Notes under the pieces: model-generated
What the model was told of the DNA's origin: nothing
Databases searched by the model: none
The model's input: only the letters and a program-made list of their open reading frames with translations
Program-made: the position numbers and the translations under genes
Shown here: positions 1 through 6,918 of the stretch, piece by piece
How positions within the stretch are numbered: the first letter of the stretch is position 1
Layout of the letters: every line of letters begins with the position of its first letter
Source: an uncultured Lachnospiraceae bacterium
Lineage (GTDB): Bacteria; Bacillota; Clostridia; Lachnospirales; Lachnospiraceae
DNA: 57,036 bases
Reading direction: 5' to 3'
Assembly (NCBI GenBank): GCA_946040795.1
Contig: CAMGCK010000003.1
Span: 1-57,036 of the forward strand

Positions 1-311
1 GGAAGATTTTTTTGCAAAGAAGCGGTTTTGAAGCTCATTTGCAAAAAATAGAAGGCTGAAACGGAAGATTTTTTTGCAAAGAAGCGGTTTTGAAGCTCAT
101 TTGCAAAAAATAGAAGGCTGAAACGGAAGATTTTTTTGCAAAGAAGCGGTTTTGAAGCTCATTTGCAAAAAACAGAAGGATAGAATGGATGGTTTTTTTG
201 CAAAGAGGGGGCGGGACGACTGATTTGACAAAAAGCACGCTTGTGCCACCGGAAATTTTGTCATTCCACGGGAAATCAACCCCTCTTTGACAAAAAACAA
301 GCCAGTGCCGT
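1..311. repeat. 62-bp tandem repeat array, about 5 units
   Basis: Three near-identical 62-bp units start at 1, 63 and 125, followed by two diverged units at about 187 and 250. Each unit carries the palindrome TTTGCAAA twice (for example at 11-18 and 38-45, then 73-80 and 100-107, 135-142 and 162-169), about 27 bp apart. In the diverged units the second site becomes TTTGACAAAA (224 and 287). The period is not a multiple of three, so the reading frame shifts in every unit and the array is unlikely to code. The array runs off the left edge of the window, so its full length is unknown. Confidence 0.9.
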
Positions 312-400
312 TTGGAAAGAAGATCATCACATAAAAACGCCCACATATGTTATAAAGGGTTATTTCACAGCCCCTTCTGTGTAAAAACTACTATTATTGA

Positions 401-445
401 ACAGAGATCCTGAAGGAAGCTGAAAAGATCTACCGTACGCTGTAA
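401..445 (+). pseudogene. Possible C-terminal coding relic
   Basis: A short in-frame stretch reads TEILKEAEKIYRTL followed by TAA at 443-445. It looks like the helical tail of a protein and is followed 28 bp later by a terminator-like hairpin (474-551). A stop codon (398-400) and the repeat array lie directly upstream, so there is no start codon or ribosome binding site. It may be the end of a gene removed or interrupted by the repeat array. The stretch is short enough to be chance, so this is a weak call. Confidence 0.15.
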
Positions 446-473
446 GTCAAACAGTCTCCGATTCCCAAATCAA

Positions 474-551
474 AAAGCCCCGATCCTGTCACAGGAGAGA
501 CGTTTAAGCGAAACACCGCTGATACGCTAAGTCCTGCCAGATCGGGGCTTT
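474..551. terminator. Long structured terminator, probably bidirectional
   Basis: A perfect 12-bp stem is formed by AAAGCCCCGATC (474-485) and GATCGGGGCTTT (540-551). The enclosed 54 nt is large for a simple terminator and has internal pairing, including CCTGTCACAGG near 485-496. On the minus strand the right arm is followed by five T residues, which fits transcription termination downstream of the PAP2-like gene ending at 585. The large interior could also be a small structured RNA. Confidence 0.6.
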
Positions 552-584
552 ATGATTGTTTAAGTTAAGATACACGCATTTTTA

Positions 585-1052
585 TCAATGTGTAAGCACT
601 TCAAAAAAGATCAGTGCCACAACGACTCCGAGAAGTGCTCCAAAAAACACCTGAAGGGGTGTATGACCCACAAATTCCTTCAGTTTCTCTTCGCTGAACA
701 GATTTTCCGTATCAATGGTAAAAATCTCCATCATCTCGTTCAGAACCTTGGCCTGCTTGCCGGTCTCCAGACGGACACCCATGGCATCATGCATGACGAT
801 GATTGCCACGATGGCCATAATGGCAAACTGATTGGAGGATACGCCGTACATCAACGCGCTGAAGACTGCCATGGAAGTGACCGTGGCTGAATGACAGCTG
901 GGCATGCCGCCGTCACCGATGAGACGCATGAAATCCCACTTTTTTGTCACGATTGCGTTGATGATCGTCTTCAGGATCTGCCCTACTGCCCAGCTCACAA
1001 GGCCGCACATCAACAGCTGATTGGAAAATAGATCAATAATAAACTGCGGCAT
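585..1052 (-). CDS. Divergent PAP2-family membrane protein (DUF212, YuiD-like)
   Basis: A small integral membrane protein of about 155 residues. It matches the divergent PAP2 phosphatase-like family by the block GGMPSCHSATVTSM followed by a second block with HDAMGVR. These resemble the SxxH and related phosphate-handling residues of acid phosphatase/PAP2 enzymes, so it may act on a lipid or isoprenoid phosphate. The substrate of this family is not established. The frame extends to an ATG at 1088, but the ATG at 1052 is preceded by a G-rich Shine-Dalgarno (GGGGGGAACGCAGGA) and is preferred. It is transcribed alone, away from the glycoside locus, and ends just before the terminator at 474-551. 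It does not obviously belong to the sugar genes. Confidence 0.8.
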   Translation of the reverse strand: MPQFIIDLFSNQLLMCGLVSWAVGQILKTIINAIVTKKWDFMRLIGDGGMPSCHSATVTSMAVFSALMYGVSSNQFAIMAIVAIIVMHDAMGVRLETGKQAKVLNEMMEIFTIDTENLFSEEKLKEFVGHTPLQVFFGALLGVVVALIFFEVLTH

Positions 1053-1181
1053 TCCTGCGTTCCCCCCCATCATAAATATTCCATACATTCGCGTGTCTGT
1101 TTATCATAACATATCCCGATCGTTTTGTGAACCTTTTCCCCTCCTAAAAACCACTTCATTCAAAGTTCCTTCAGGAAGCGG

Positions 1182-1210
1182 TTGAGAAATGGCGCATCAG
1201 AGATTATAAT
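1182..1210 (+). promoter_or_regulatory. Sigma-A-type promoter for the beta-helix gene
   Basis: TTGAGA (1182-1187) and a perfect TATAAT (1205-1210) are separated by 17 bp. The gene start is 122 bp downstream, giving a leader of roughly 115 nt whose ribosome binding site is AAAGGAG at about 1318. Confidence 0.6.
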
Positions 1211-1331
1211 CGTGCTAACCGGATCCATCGGCTCCTTGCAGCTGCTGCTCCGTCCACAAAAATGTGTGGCTGAACAATCTGGTAGAAGCATAAAAGTTTT
1301 AGTATTTAAGACCATATAAAGGAGATTTGAA

Positions 1332-2636
1332 ATGCGTACATTTTATGTAGATTCCGTAAACGGCAGTGATGCCGGTTCCGGTCTTTTTGAGGCAGAAGCC
1401 TGGAAGAGCGTTGAACGCGCAAACGCGTCGACATTCGGCCCCGGTGACTCCCTTCTTTTCAAGTGCGGCGGCCGTTATGAGGGTATGCTGGTTCCCAGGG
1501 GCAATGGTGCCAAGGGGAATCCGGTGACCATCGGCGCCTATGGAGAAGGTGACGCACCGGTCATCGATGGCTGCGGCGCTTACGCCGGCATCCTGCTGGA
1601 GGGCGTGAATCATTATATCGTCACCGGCCTCTGCGTGAAGAATCATGCGGAAGAACGTGCCATCCGCCAGGGCATTGCCATCATCGGCGCAGCGGAAGGT
1701 ATCACAGAAGATATCACCATTGTAAATAACGAGATCACGGACGTCACCGGTGAAAACCGTCGCGCCATGGGACCGTACAAAGCCATGTACTGGAACGGCG
1801 GTGTGTATGTTTCCTTCCCGACCCGCACTTCCAAGAAGGATCATCTGCATGACATTTTCATCATGGGCAACTACATCCACGATGTTCTGACCAGCGGCAT
1901 CCGCGTGAATCAGGCCGAGGATTTTGTCAATGATATTCACCATACTCATGTAGTGGTTTCCGGCAACCGTGTCCTTCGTACCGGGTCCGACGGCATTATC
2001 GTGGCAAACTGCATCTCTCCCCGCATCTCGGGCAATGTCTGCGGTGAAGCCGGCTATCACGGCACACTGGAAGACACCAAGATCATCGCCGGCATCTGGG
2101 TCTGCGCAACCTCCAACGCACTGATCGAACGCAATGAGGTTTACGGCACCCGCATGTTTGAAAACGACGGTTCTGCCTTTGATACCGACTGGGGTACCGC
2201 GGGCGATACCGTTTTCCAGTATAACTATTCTCACGACAATGAGGGCGGTTTCTGGCTGGACTGCATCGGACTGAACCGGAACATCGAATGCGGCAAGACG
2301 ATCCTGCGTTATAACATCAGTATTAATGACGGCCGCGGCATCGGTATCTATGATCAGGGCATGCCCGTTGAACTATACGGCAATCTGTTCAAATTTGACC
2401 ATCCGATGCGCGTCTGCATCTTTGGTACGCCGGTGAATTACCACTTCACAAACAACATTTTCGATCTGTCCGAGGAGCCGGTGGACGGATGGCAGAACGC
2501 AGTCTACGAAGATAATTTCTACAGTCTGGATGAAGTGCCCGGACTGAAGGAAGCTCTTGTAAAGCTGACAGAAGACCCGAAGGAAGCCTTCCACGTGACC
2601 GCTGATCTGCTGGCGCCGATAGTGAAGACGATTTAA
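1332..2636 (+). CDS. Cytoplasmic right-handed parallel beta-helix protein
   Basis: This 434-residue protein starts with FYVDSVNGSDAGSG, the opening typical of secreted pectate-lyase-like beta-helix enzymes. It continues with repeated strands such as HYIVTGLCVKN, DITIVNNEITDV, DIFIMGNYIHDV and HVVVSGNRVL, spaced as the coils of a right-handed parallel beta-helix. Members of this fold are polysaccharide lyases, epimerases or glycosidases (for example GH families 120 and 141). No catalytic signature is clear enough to pick one. There is no signal peptide, so it should work in the cytoplasm on an imported sugar. The start has a strong AAAGGAG site. The gene is monocistronic, with its own promoter (1182-1210) and terminator (2655-2690), and lies at the edge of the glycosidase/ABC locus. 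Confidence 0.75.
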   Translation: MRTFYVDSVNGSDAGSGLFEAEAWKSVERANASTFGPGDSLLFKCGGRYEGMLVPRGNGAKGNPVTIGAYGEGDAPVIDGCGAYAGILLEGVNHYIVTGLCVKNHAEERAIRQGIAIIGAAEGITEDITIVNNEITDVTGENRRAMGPYKAMYWNGGVYVSFPTRTSKKDHLHDIFIMGNYIHDVLTSGIRVNQAEDFVNDIHHTHVVVSGNRVLRTGSDGIIVANCISPRISGNVCGEAGYHGTLEDTKIIAGIWVCATSNALIERNEVYGTRMFENDGSAFDTDWGTAGDTVFQYNYSHDNEGGFWLDCIGLNRNIECGKTILRYNISINDGRGIGIYDQGMPVELYGNLFKFDHPMRVCIFGTPVNYHFTNNIFDLSEEPVDGWQNAVYEDNFYSLDEVPGLKEALVKLTEDPKEAFHVTADLLAPIVKTI

Positions 2637-2654
2637 GTATTCCTTTCATGCAAA

Positions 2655-2690
2655 CATCCGGCAGCTGTATAAGCCTGCCGGATGTCCTTT
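2655..2690 (+). terminator. Rho-independent terminator of the beta-helix gene
   Basis: CATCCGGCAG (2655-2664) pairs perfectly with CTGCCGGATG (2675-2684) across a 10-nt loop and is followed by TCCTTTTAAA. It lies about 20 bp after the stop codon at 2636. Confidence 0.85.
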
Positions 2691-2803
2691 TAAATAAATG
2701 ATAATTTTGAGACGGAATCAAGCCAAATGTACACCATTTACAGCTTTTCCCAAATTCTTTTCAGTGATCACCGAAATTTGATCGATTGCCTGTCTTATGA
2801 AAT

Positions 2804-4723
2804 TCACTCGGCCTTTAACAGGATGGCATCGCAGCCTTCCGTCGTCCAGGTGATCACGCCACTCGAAGCATCAAAGATTTTTCCGCTCCACAGGTCGCGA
2901 TACTTGCCTGCCGGAATGCCTGCACGCTTGCAGCAGAGCTCCTGCGTCTCACCGGCCATATCCCAGGTGAACAGCGCCACGTACTGCGTATCATCGACAG
3001 TTGCGGTAAAAGCATGAGAGGCGGAGGGGCCATTGGCCTCAACCGGCATGAATGCAATGTGAGATGCCGCCACGTGGTTCACTTCTGCGTTCGTTGCGAA
3101 CATCTTTGCACGCTCAACGGCTTCCGGACGATCGTAGTCATCGGACAGCATCATGACCGTACCGGCGATAGCTGCCGCCGTGTAGCGTGCACGCGCCTCG
3201 CCAAGAGTGGAATCCTTTTCCATGCCAAAGCTCTTTAACAGAACGATGTGGTCCGGATCATTGAAATCGTACAGGTTGCGGTTTTCCCACCAGCCATAGG
3301 TCTGTGCGTTCAGGATGTACTCGATGTCTTCATAAGTACCAAACGCGTCGCAGCTGAAACGTCTTGCATGGCCAAAGCCGGCCGGGAACAGCGGCGCGAT
3401 GGACAGGCTGATGAAGAAGGGACGGCCCACACGCTCCGGAGCCAGAAGTTCATCCACATAACGATAACCGATGTCTATGCACTGACGACCGGTACGTACT
3501 GCCGGATCATAGTGAACGCCTTCCATGCAGCCATGTGTCATGAAATCGACCTTGATGTAGTCATAGCCCCATTCAATGAAGCGGTCAAATTTCTTTCTGG
3601 TATATTCCTTCCATAACGGATGGGAAAGGTCAAAGGGATGTGCGCCGTCCACACGGGGAAGGACCTCGCCGTACTCATCACGGAGCAGGATCTCATCAAA
3701 GACATGCCCCGGAACACCCGGAATCTCTTTCTGACGATCCGCTTCTTTTCCAAAGAATGCAAACGGAGCATCGTAAATACCGGTGCGCTGACCCTTTGCA
3801 TGGCACTCATCCTTGATTGCCAGCATTTCCTTCTCATCCATGGCACTCCAGCAGGCATCCAGGTTGTTGTAGTTGAATCCGTCGTTCTGATAGCTTGCAG
3901 GCTGAAGTTCGTCACGCAGGAATTCACCGGTCATCTTATAGTGATGCGCATCCAGCTTCCATGCCAGACCTGCCCAGCTGTTGAAGCCAAAGGGAACACC
4001 TTCCGGCCACTGAATGGGCGGATGCTCCTTCTTAAGCGTCTCGCCGTACTGAACCATCAGCTGGCGATAGTCCGCGCCGTAAAGAATAATGAATCGGCTG
4101 GATTCCACTTCTTTTCCGACGATGGTTCCGTGGGCAACACTGTCATGGCTGCCTTCATTGGCAACACCGCACCGCATTTCAATGGTGCGCGCGTCTGTTG
4201 CAGAGCATACAGCTGCGTTCTTCCAGACATTGAAATCGGCAGCGCCGAGAAGCACGCCCTCGCGAGTCTCTTCAGACAGAACAACCGTCAGGTCAAAACT
4301 GATTCTGCCTGCACGAAGCGGAACCGATTCAAACCGAAGCCACATAGTGTTGTCAAAGGGTACCTGGAGCATCTTGGTAAACAGGCTGCGCCATACCGGC
4401 ATGGCTTCCGGGAAGTTGCCGTCTGCAACAAGCGGGATCAGGTTGCTGGTTTCCACTTCTGCCCCTGTAACATCGGAAAGTACACATTTTGCGTACGGAA
4501 TGTCATCAACAACTGTCAGCTCCTCAACCAGTCTTAAACCGTTCTTTGCCTCAAAAACAAGTGTTAAATCGCCATTTTCAGCGACCTCCTGTTTCAGTTC
4601 AGCAAAGCGGCTGTCGATCTTACGTCCCTTAACATCGGAAGCCTTTGCAGTTGCATAAATAACCGTAATGTCGTCCTGGATCAGTTTAAATCTTCCGTCC
4701 TTATCGTATTGCCACTGATACAT
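2804..4723 (-). CDS. Clan GH-D glycosidase, GH27/alpha-galactosidase-like (copy 1)
   Basis: A 639-residue cytoplasmic glycosidase with an N-terminal beta-sandwich region (about 1-260) and a TIM barrel beginning near GFNSWAGLAW. The barrel has YIKVDF with the likely nucleophile D393, and RRFSCDAFG with the likely acid/base D459, followed by NDPDH. This order matches GH27 (KxD, then RxxxD, then NDPD). Alpha-galactosidase is the best guess, but the family also cleaves other alpha-linked sugars. The ATG at 4723 was chosen over an in-frame ATG at 4804 because CAAAGGAG lies eight bases before it. There is no signal peptide. A paralogue with the same layout lies at 8897-10930, on the other side of the importer genes. 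The gene follows the ABC operon on the same strand but is separated from it by a terminator (4831-4860). Confidence 0.8.
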   Translation of the reverse strand: MYQWQYDKDGRFKLIQDDITVIYATAKASDVKGRKIDSRFAELKQEVAENGDLTLVFEAKNGLRLVEELTVVDDIPYAKCVLSDVTGAEVETSNLIPLVADGNFPEAMPVWRSLFTKMLQVPFDNTMWLRFESVPLRAGRISFDLTVVLSEETREGVLLGAADFNVWKNAAVCSATDARTIEMRCGVANEGSHDSVAHGTIVGKEVESSRFIILYGADYRQLMVQYGETLKKEHPPIQWPEGVPFGFNSWAGLAWKLDAHHYKMTGEFLRDELQPASYQNDGFNYNNLDACWSAMDEKEMLAIKDECHAKGQRTGIYDAPFAFFGKEADRQKEIPGVPGHVFDEILLRDEYGEVLPRVDGAHPFDLSHPLWKEYTRKKFDRFIEWGYDYIKVDFMTHGCMEGVHYDPAVRTGRQCIDIGYRYVDELLAPERVGRPFFISLSIAPLFPAGFGHARRFSCDAFGTYEDIEYILNAQTYGWWENRNLYDFNDPDHIVLLKSFGMEKDSTLGEARARYTAAAIAGTVMMLSDDYDRPEAVERAKMFATNAEVNHVAASHIAFMPVEANGPSASHAFTATVDDTQYVALFTWDMAGETQELCCKRAGIPAGKYRDLWSGKIFDASSGVITWTTEGCDAILLKAE

Positions 4724-4765
4724 AATTTTCTCCTTTGTGACCAAAAGGTCCATTTTTAAGTAGTG

Positions 4766-4831
4766 TTTGTAAAAACTTCCCGTGTCTAAAGAGAAGCTTT
4801 GCAATCTTCAATTATTGTACGTTTTTACAAA
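4766..4831. repeat. Perfect 11-bp inverted repeat in the leader of the GH27-like gene
   Basis: TTTGTAAAAAC (4766-4776) and GTTTTTACAAA (4821-4831) are exact inverted copies 44 bp apart, upstream of the glycosidase start at 4723. They could be a pair of operator half sites bound by a regulator or could form a leader hairpin. No regulator gene is nearby. Confidence 0.5.
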
Positions 4832-4860
4832 AAAGCCTTCATCACACGATGAAGGCTTTT
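4831..4860 (-). terminator. Terminator of the first sugar ABC operon
   Basis: AAAAGCCTTCAT (4831-4842) pairs with ATGAAGGCTTTT (4849-4860) over a 6-nt loop. On the minus strand it is followed by a T-rich run (CTTTTTTG). It lies about 60 bp after the stop of the permease gene ending at 4922 and separates that operon from the next glycosidase gene. Confidence 0.85.
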
Positions 4861-4921
4861 TCAGTTTGTGCAGGCGATAATGCGAATCAGTCGTCTGCAG
4901 CTCCGTTGCACGATAGAAAAA

Positions 4922-5842
4922 TCAGCCCTTAACTGCACCCAGCATAATACCCTTTACAAAGTACTTCTGAATGAACGGATATACCAGAATGATCGGAATG
5001 GTAGCGATCATCGTAGAAGACATACGCAGAGAGTCCGGAGTCAGACGTACACCGGAGTTCTGGTTGGAAATCTGGTTTGCCGTGGTAGCACCGGTCTGGT
5101 ACTGGTTCAGGATCTCAACAAGGATCTGCTGCATAACCTTCAGGTTGTTGCTGGAGGTGTATAAGTAAGCATCGAACCAGGAGTTCCAGTGATGAATAGC
5201 TACAAACAGAGCCACTGTCATCAGAATGGGCTTTGCGAGCGGAATAACGATCTTGAAAAATACAATCAGATCATTACCGCCATCGATCTTGGTTGCTTCA
5301 AACAGTTCCGCAGGCATTCCTTCAATGTAGGAACGGATGAGGATCATGTTGTAAACACTCATGATCAGCGGGAAAATAAATACCATGAAGTTATCCAGAA
5401 GACCCAGGTTCTTCAGTACCATGTAGTACGGTACCTGGCCGCCGCCAAAGTACATCGTGAATACAAAGAGTACAGAGAAGAACTTGTGACCAACCAGATC
5501 CTTTCTGGCAAGAGAATATGCACACATAGCGGTGCAGATGACAGCAAGAGGAGTACCGATCAGGGTTCTTGCAACCGTAACGAGAATTGAATGACGGAAG
5601 GTTGCTCTTCCCAGGATTTCCTTGTAACTGTCAAGAGAGAAAATACGCGGCCATAAATACAGTCCGCCGCGGGCTGCATCCGTAGGATCGTTGATGGAAA
5701 CAATGAAAATGTTCCAGAACGGATAAACACAGATGACCGTAATAAATGTAAGGATCACGATCTTGAGGACATCCAGGATCCAGTCGCCGGCGGTACGGCG
5801 ATGTTTGATCTTAATTGTAGCCGGAGTTGAATTTTTTGCCAT
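4922..5842 (-). CDS. Sugar ABC transporter permease, LplC/MalG type (importer 1)
   Basis: A 306-residue inner-membrane permease with about six transmembrane segments. The ATPase-docking EAA loop is visible as ELFEATKIDGGNDLIVFF. It belongs to the carbohydrate-uptake CUT1 permeases close to LplC/YtcP. The start has an AAGGAGGG site, and only 10 bp separate it from the upstream permease gene ending at 5853. The operon order is lipoprotein, LplB-type permease, LplC-type permease. No ATP-binding gene is present in the operon, so it must borrow an ATPase (see 37910-39010). The neighbouring glycosidases suggest an oligosaccharide or glycoside substrate. Confidence 0.9.
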   Translation of the reverse strand: MAKNSTPATIKIKHRRTAGDWILDVLKIVILTFITVICVYPFWNIFIVSINDPTDAARGGLYLWPRIFSLDSYKEILGRATFRHSILVTVARTLIGTPLAVICTAMCAYSLARKDLVGHKFFSVLFVFTMYFGGGQVPYYMVLKNLGLLDNFMVFIFPLIMSVYNMILIRSYIEGMPAELFEATKIDGGNDLIVFFKIVIPLAKPILMTVALFVAIHHWNSWFDAYLYTSSNNLKVMQQILVEILNQYQTGATTANQISNQNSGVRLTPDSLRMSSTMIATIPIILVYPFIQKYFVKGIMLGAVKG

Positions 5843-5852
5843 AAGACCCTCC

Positions 5853-6806
5853 TTAGAACAGTGCGCTGTCGTTCAGCTTGCTGGTGATCTTGTTAGCGGT
5901 CATAACAAGGATGAACGAAACAACAGACTTGAACATACCAACGGCAGTACCGTAAGAGTACATACCTTTACCAAGACCATAACGGTAAGCATAGGTATCA
6001 AGTACGTCGGAGTAGTCGAGGATCGAGTTATTACCCATCAACAGCTGCTGCTCGAAACCGGTGGTAAGAATGCCGCCAATAGCCAGAATCAACAGGATGG
6101 AAATGGTGCCCTTGATGGACGGAAGAGTGATGTACCAGATCTTCTGGACACGGGTTGCACCGTCTACATCGGCAGCTTCATACAGCTGCTGGTCAATACC
6201 GGAAATGGTAGACAGGTAGATGATGGCATTGTAGCCCATGCTCTTCCATGTGTTTGCAAATGCAATGATCCACCAGAAGTACGGGCCCTTCTGGAAGAAC
6301 AGGATACTCTCTTCAATAACACCCATCTTTTTTAAAAGATCGTTGACCAGACCGGTTGAAGACAGGAAGGTCATGAAGATGTTTGCTGCAATAACCCAGG
6401 AAATGAAGTACGGCAGGTAAGAAGCCGTCTGAACGAACTTCTTGACATGCGTATTGCGAACTTCATTTAACAGAATTGCAAGAATAATAGGCATCGGGAA
6501 AGAGAAAAGAAGCGTAAGACCGCTGGTACACAGCGTGTTTCTCATAATCTTTCCGAAGTCATGAGTCAGGAAATATTTGAACCAGTCAAAACCGACAAAC
6601 TTCGCGGAAATAAGATCCTTGAAATAGCCTTCGCCGGTCGGCTTGTAGTTGACGAATGCCATGTAAAGGCCCGTCATGGGAGCGTAGCAGATCAGGATGA
6701 CCCAGACCAGTGCCGGAATCATCAGGATATACAGATAACGCTGATGCCAAATTGTGTTCCACACCGATTTTTTCTTGGGTGCGATCGTTTTGGGTTCTTT
6801 AGCCAT
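5853..6806 (-). CDS. Sugar ABC transporter permease, LplB type (importer 1)
   Basis: A 317-residue permease with about six transmembrane helices and the EAA loop QLYEAADVDGATRVQKI. Its N-terminus (RYLYILMIPALVWVILICYAPM) is typical of LplB/YteP subunits, which pair with LplC/YtcP partners. The longer frame starts at 6884, but that region overlaps a hairpin at 6844-6869. The ATG at 6806 has GGAG eight bases upstream and gives a normal family length. It is the second gene of the first importer operon, between the binding lipoprotein and the second permease. Confidence 0.88.
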   Translation of the reverse strand: MAKEPKTIAPKKKSVWNTIWHQRYLYILMIPALVWVILICYAPMTGLYMAFVNYKPTGEGYFKDLISAKFVGFDWFKYFLTHDFGKIMRNTLCTSGLTLLFSFPMPIILAILLNEVRNTHVKKFVQTASYLPYFISWVIAANIFMTFLSSTGLVNDLLKKMGVIEESILFFQKGPYFWWIIAFANTWKSMGYNAIIYLSTISGIDQQLYEAADVDGATRVQKIWYITLPSIKGTISILLILAIGGILTTGFEQQLLMGNNSILDYSDVLDTYAYRYGLGKGMYSYGTAVGMFKSVVSFILVMTANKITSKLNDSALF

Positions 6807-6843
6807 GAGTGGTGCTCCGGTCCTTTCTTTATTTTTATAAAAA

Positions 6844-6869
6844 GAAAGGCAGTCATTCAACTGCCTTTC
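6844..6869 (-). terminator. Intra-operon hairpin / partial terminator
   Basis: GAAAGGCAG (6844-6852) and CTGCCTTTC (6861-6869) form a 9-bp stem with an 8-nt loop. On the minus strand it is followed by a short T-rich stretch. It sits between the solute-binding lipoprotein and the permeases. Hairpins at this place usually reduce read-through or stabilise the upstream mRNA, so that the binding protein is made in excess of the permeases. Confidence 0.6.
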
Positions 6870-6918
6870 CTTTATGGATCTCAAAGTATTTTCATACTCT
6901 GAGCTGAGACCCTGTTAA

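Noticed and set aside
1..186. A CRISPR array in the tandem repeats.
   Set aside because: Units are contiguous with no unique spacers, and no cas gene is present.
1..346. Open reading frames in the minus strand of the 62-bp repeats.
   Set aside because: The 62-bp period changes frame every unit, there is no ribosome binding site, and the peptide is a translated repeat.
1146..1273. A 37-codon frame on the plus strand (KFLQEAVEKWRIRDYNRANR and onward) before the beta-helix gene.
   Set aside because: It has no start codon or ribosome binding site and overlaps a very good promoter (1182-1210). Kept only as a possible coding relic.
1299..2234. Long antisense frame opposite the beta-helix gene, and similar long frames opposite GH27-like, GH30, uvrA and glgP genes.
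   Set aside because: They mirror the real genes, contain no recognisable domains and lack ribosome binding sites.
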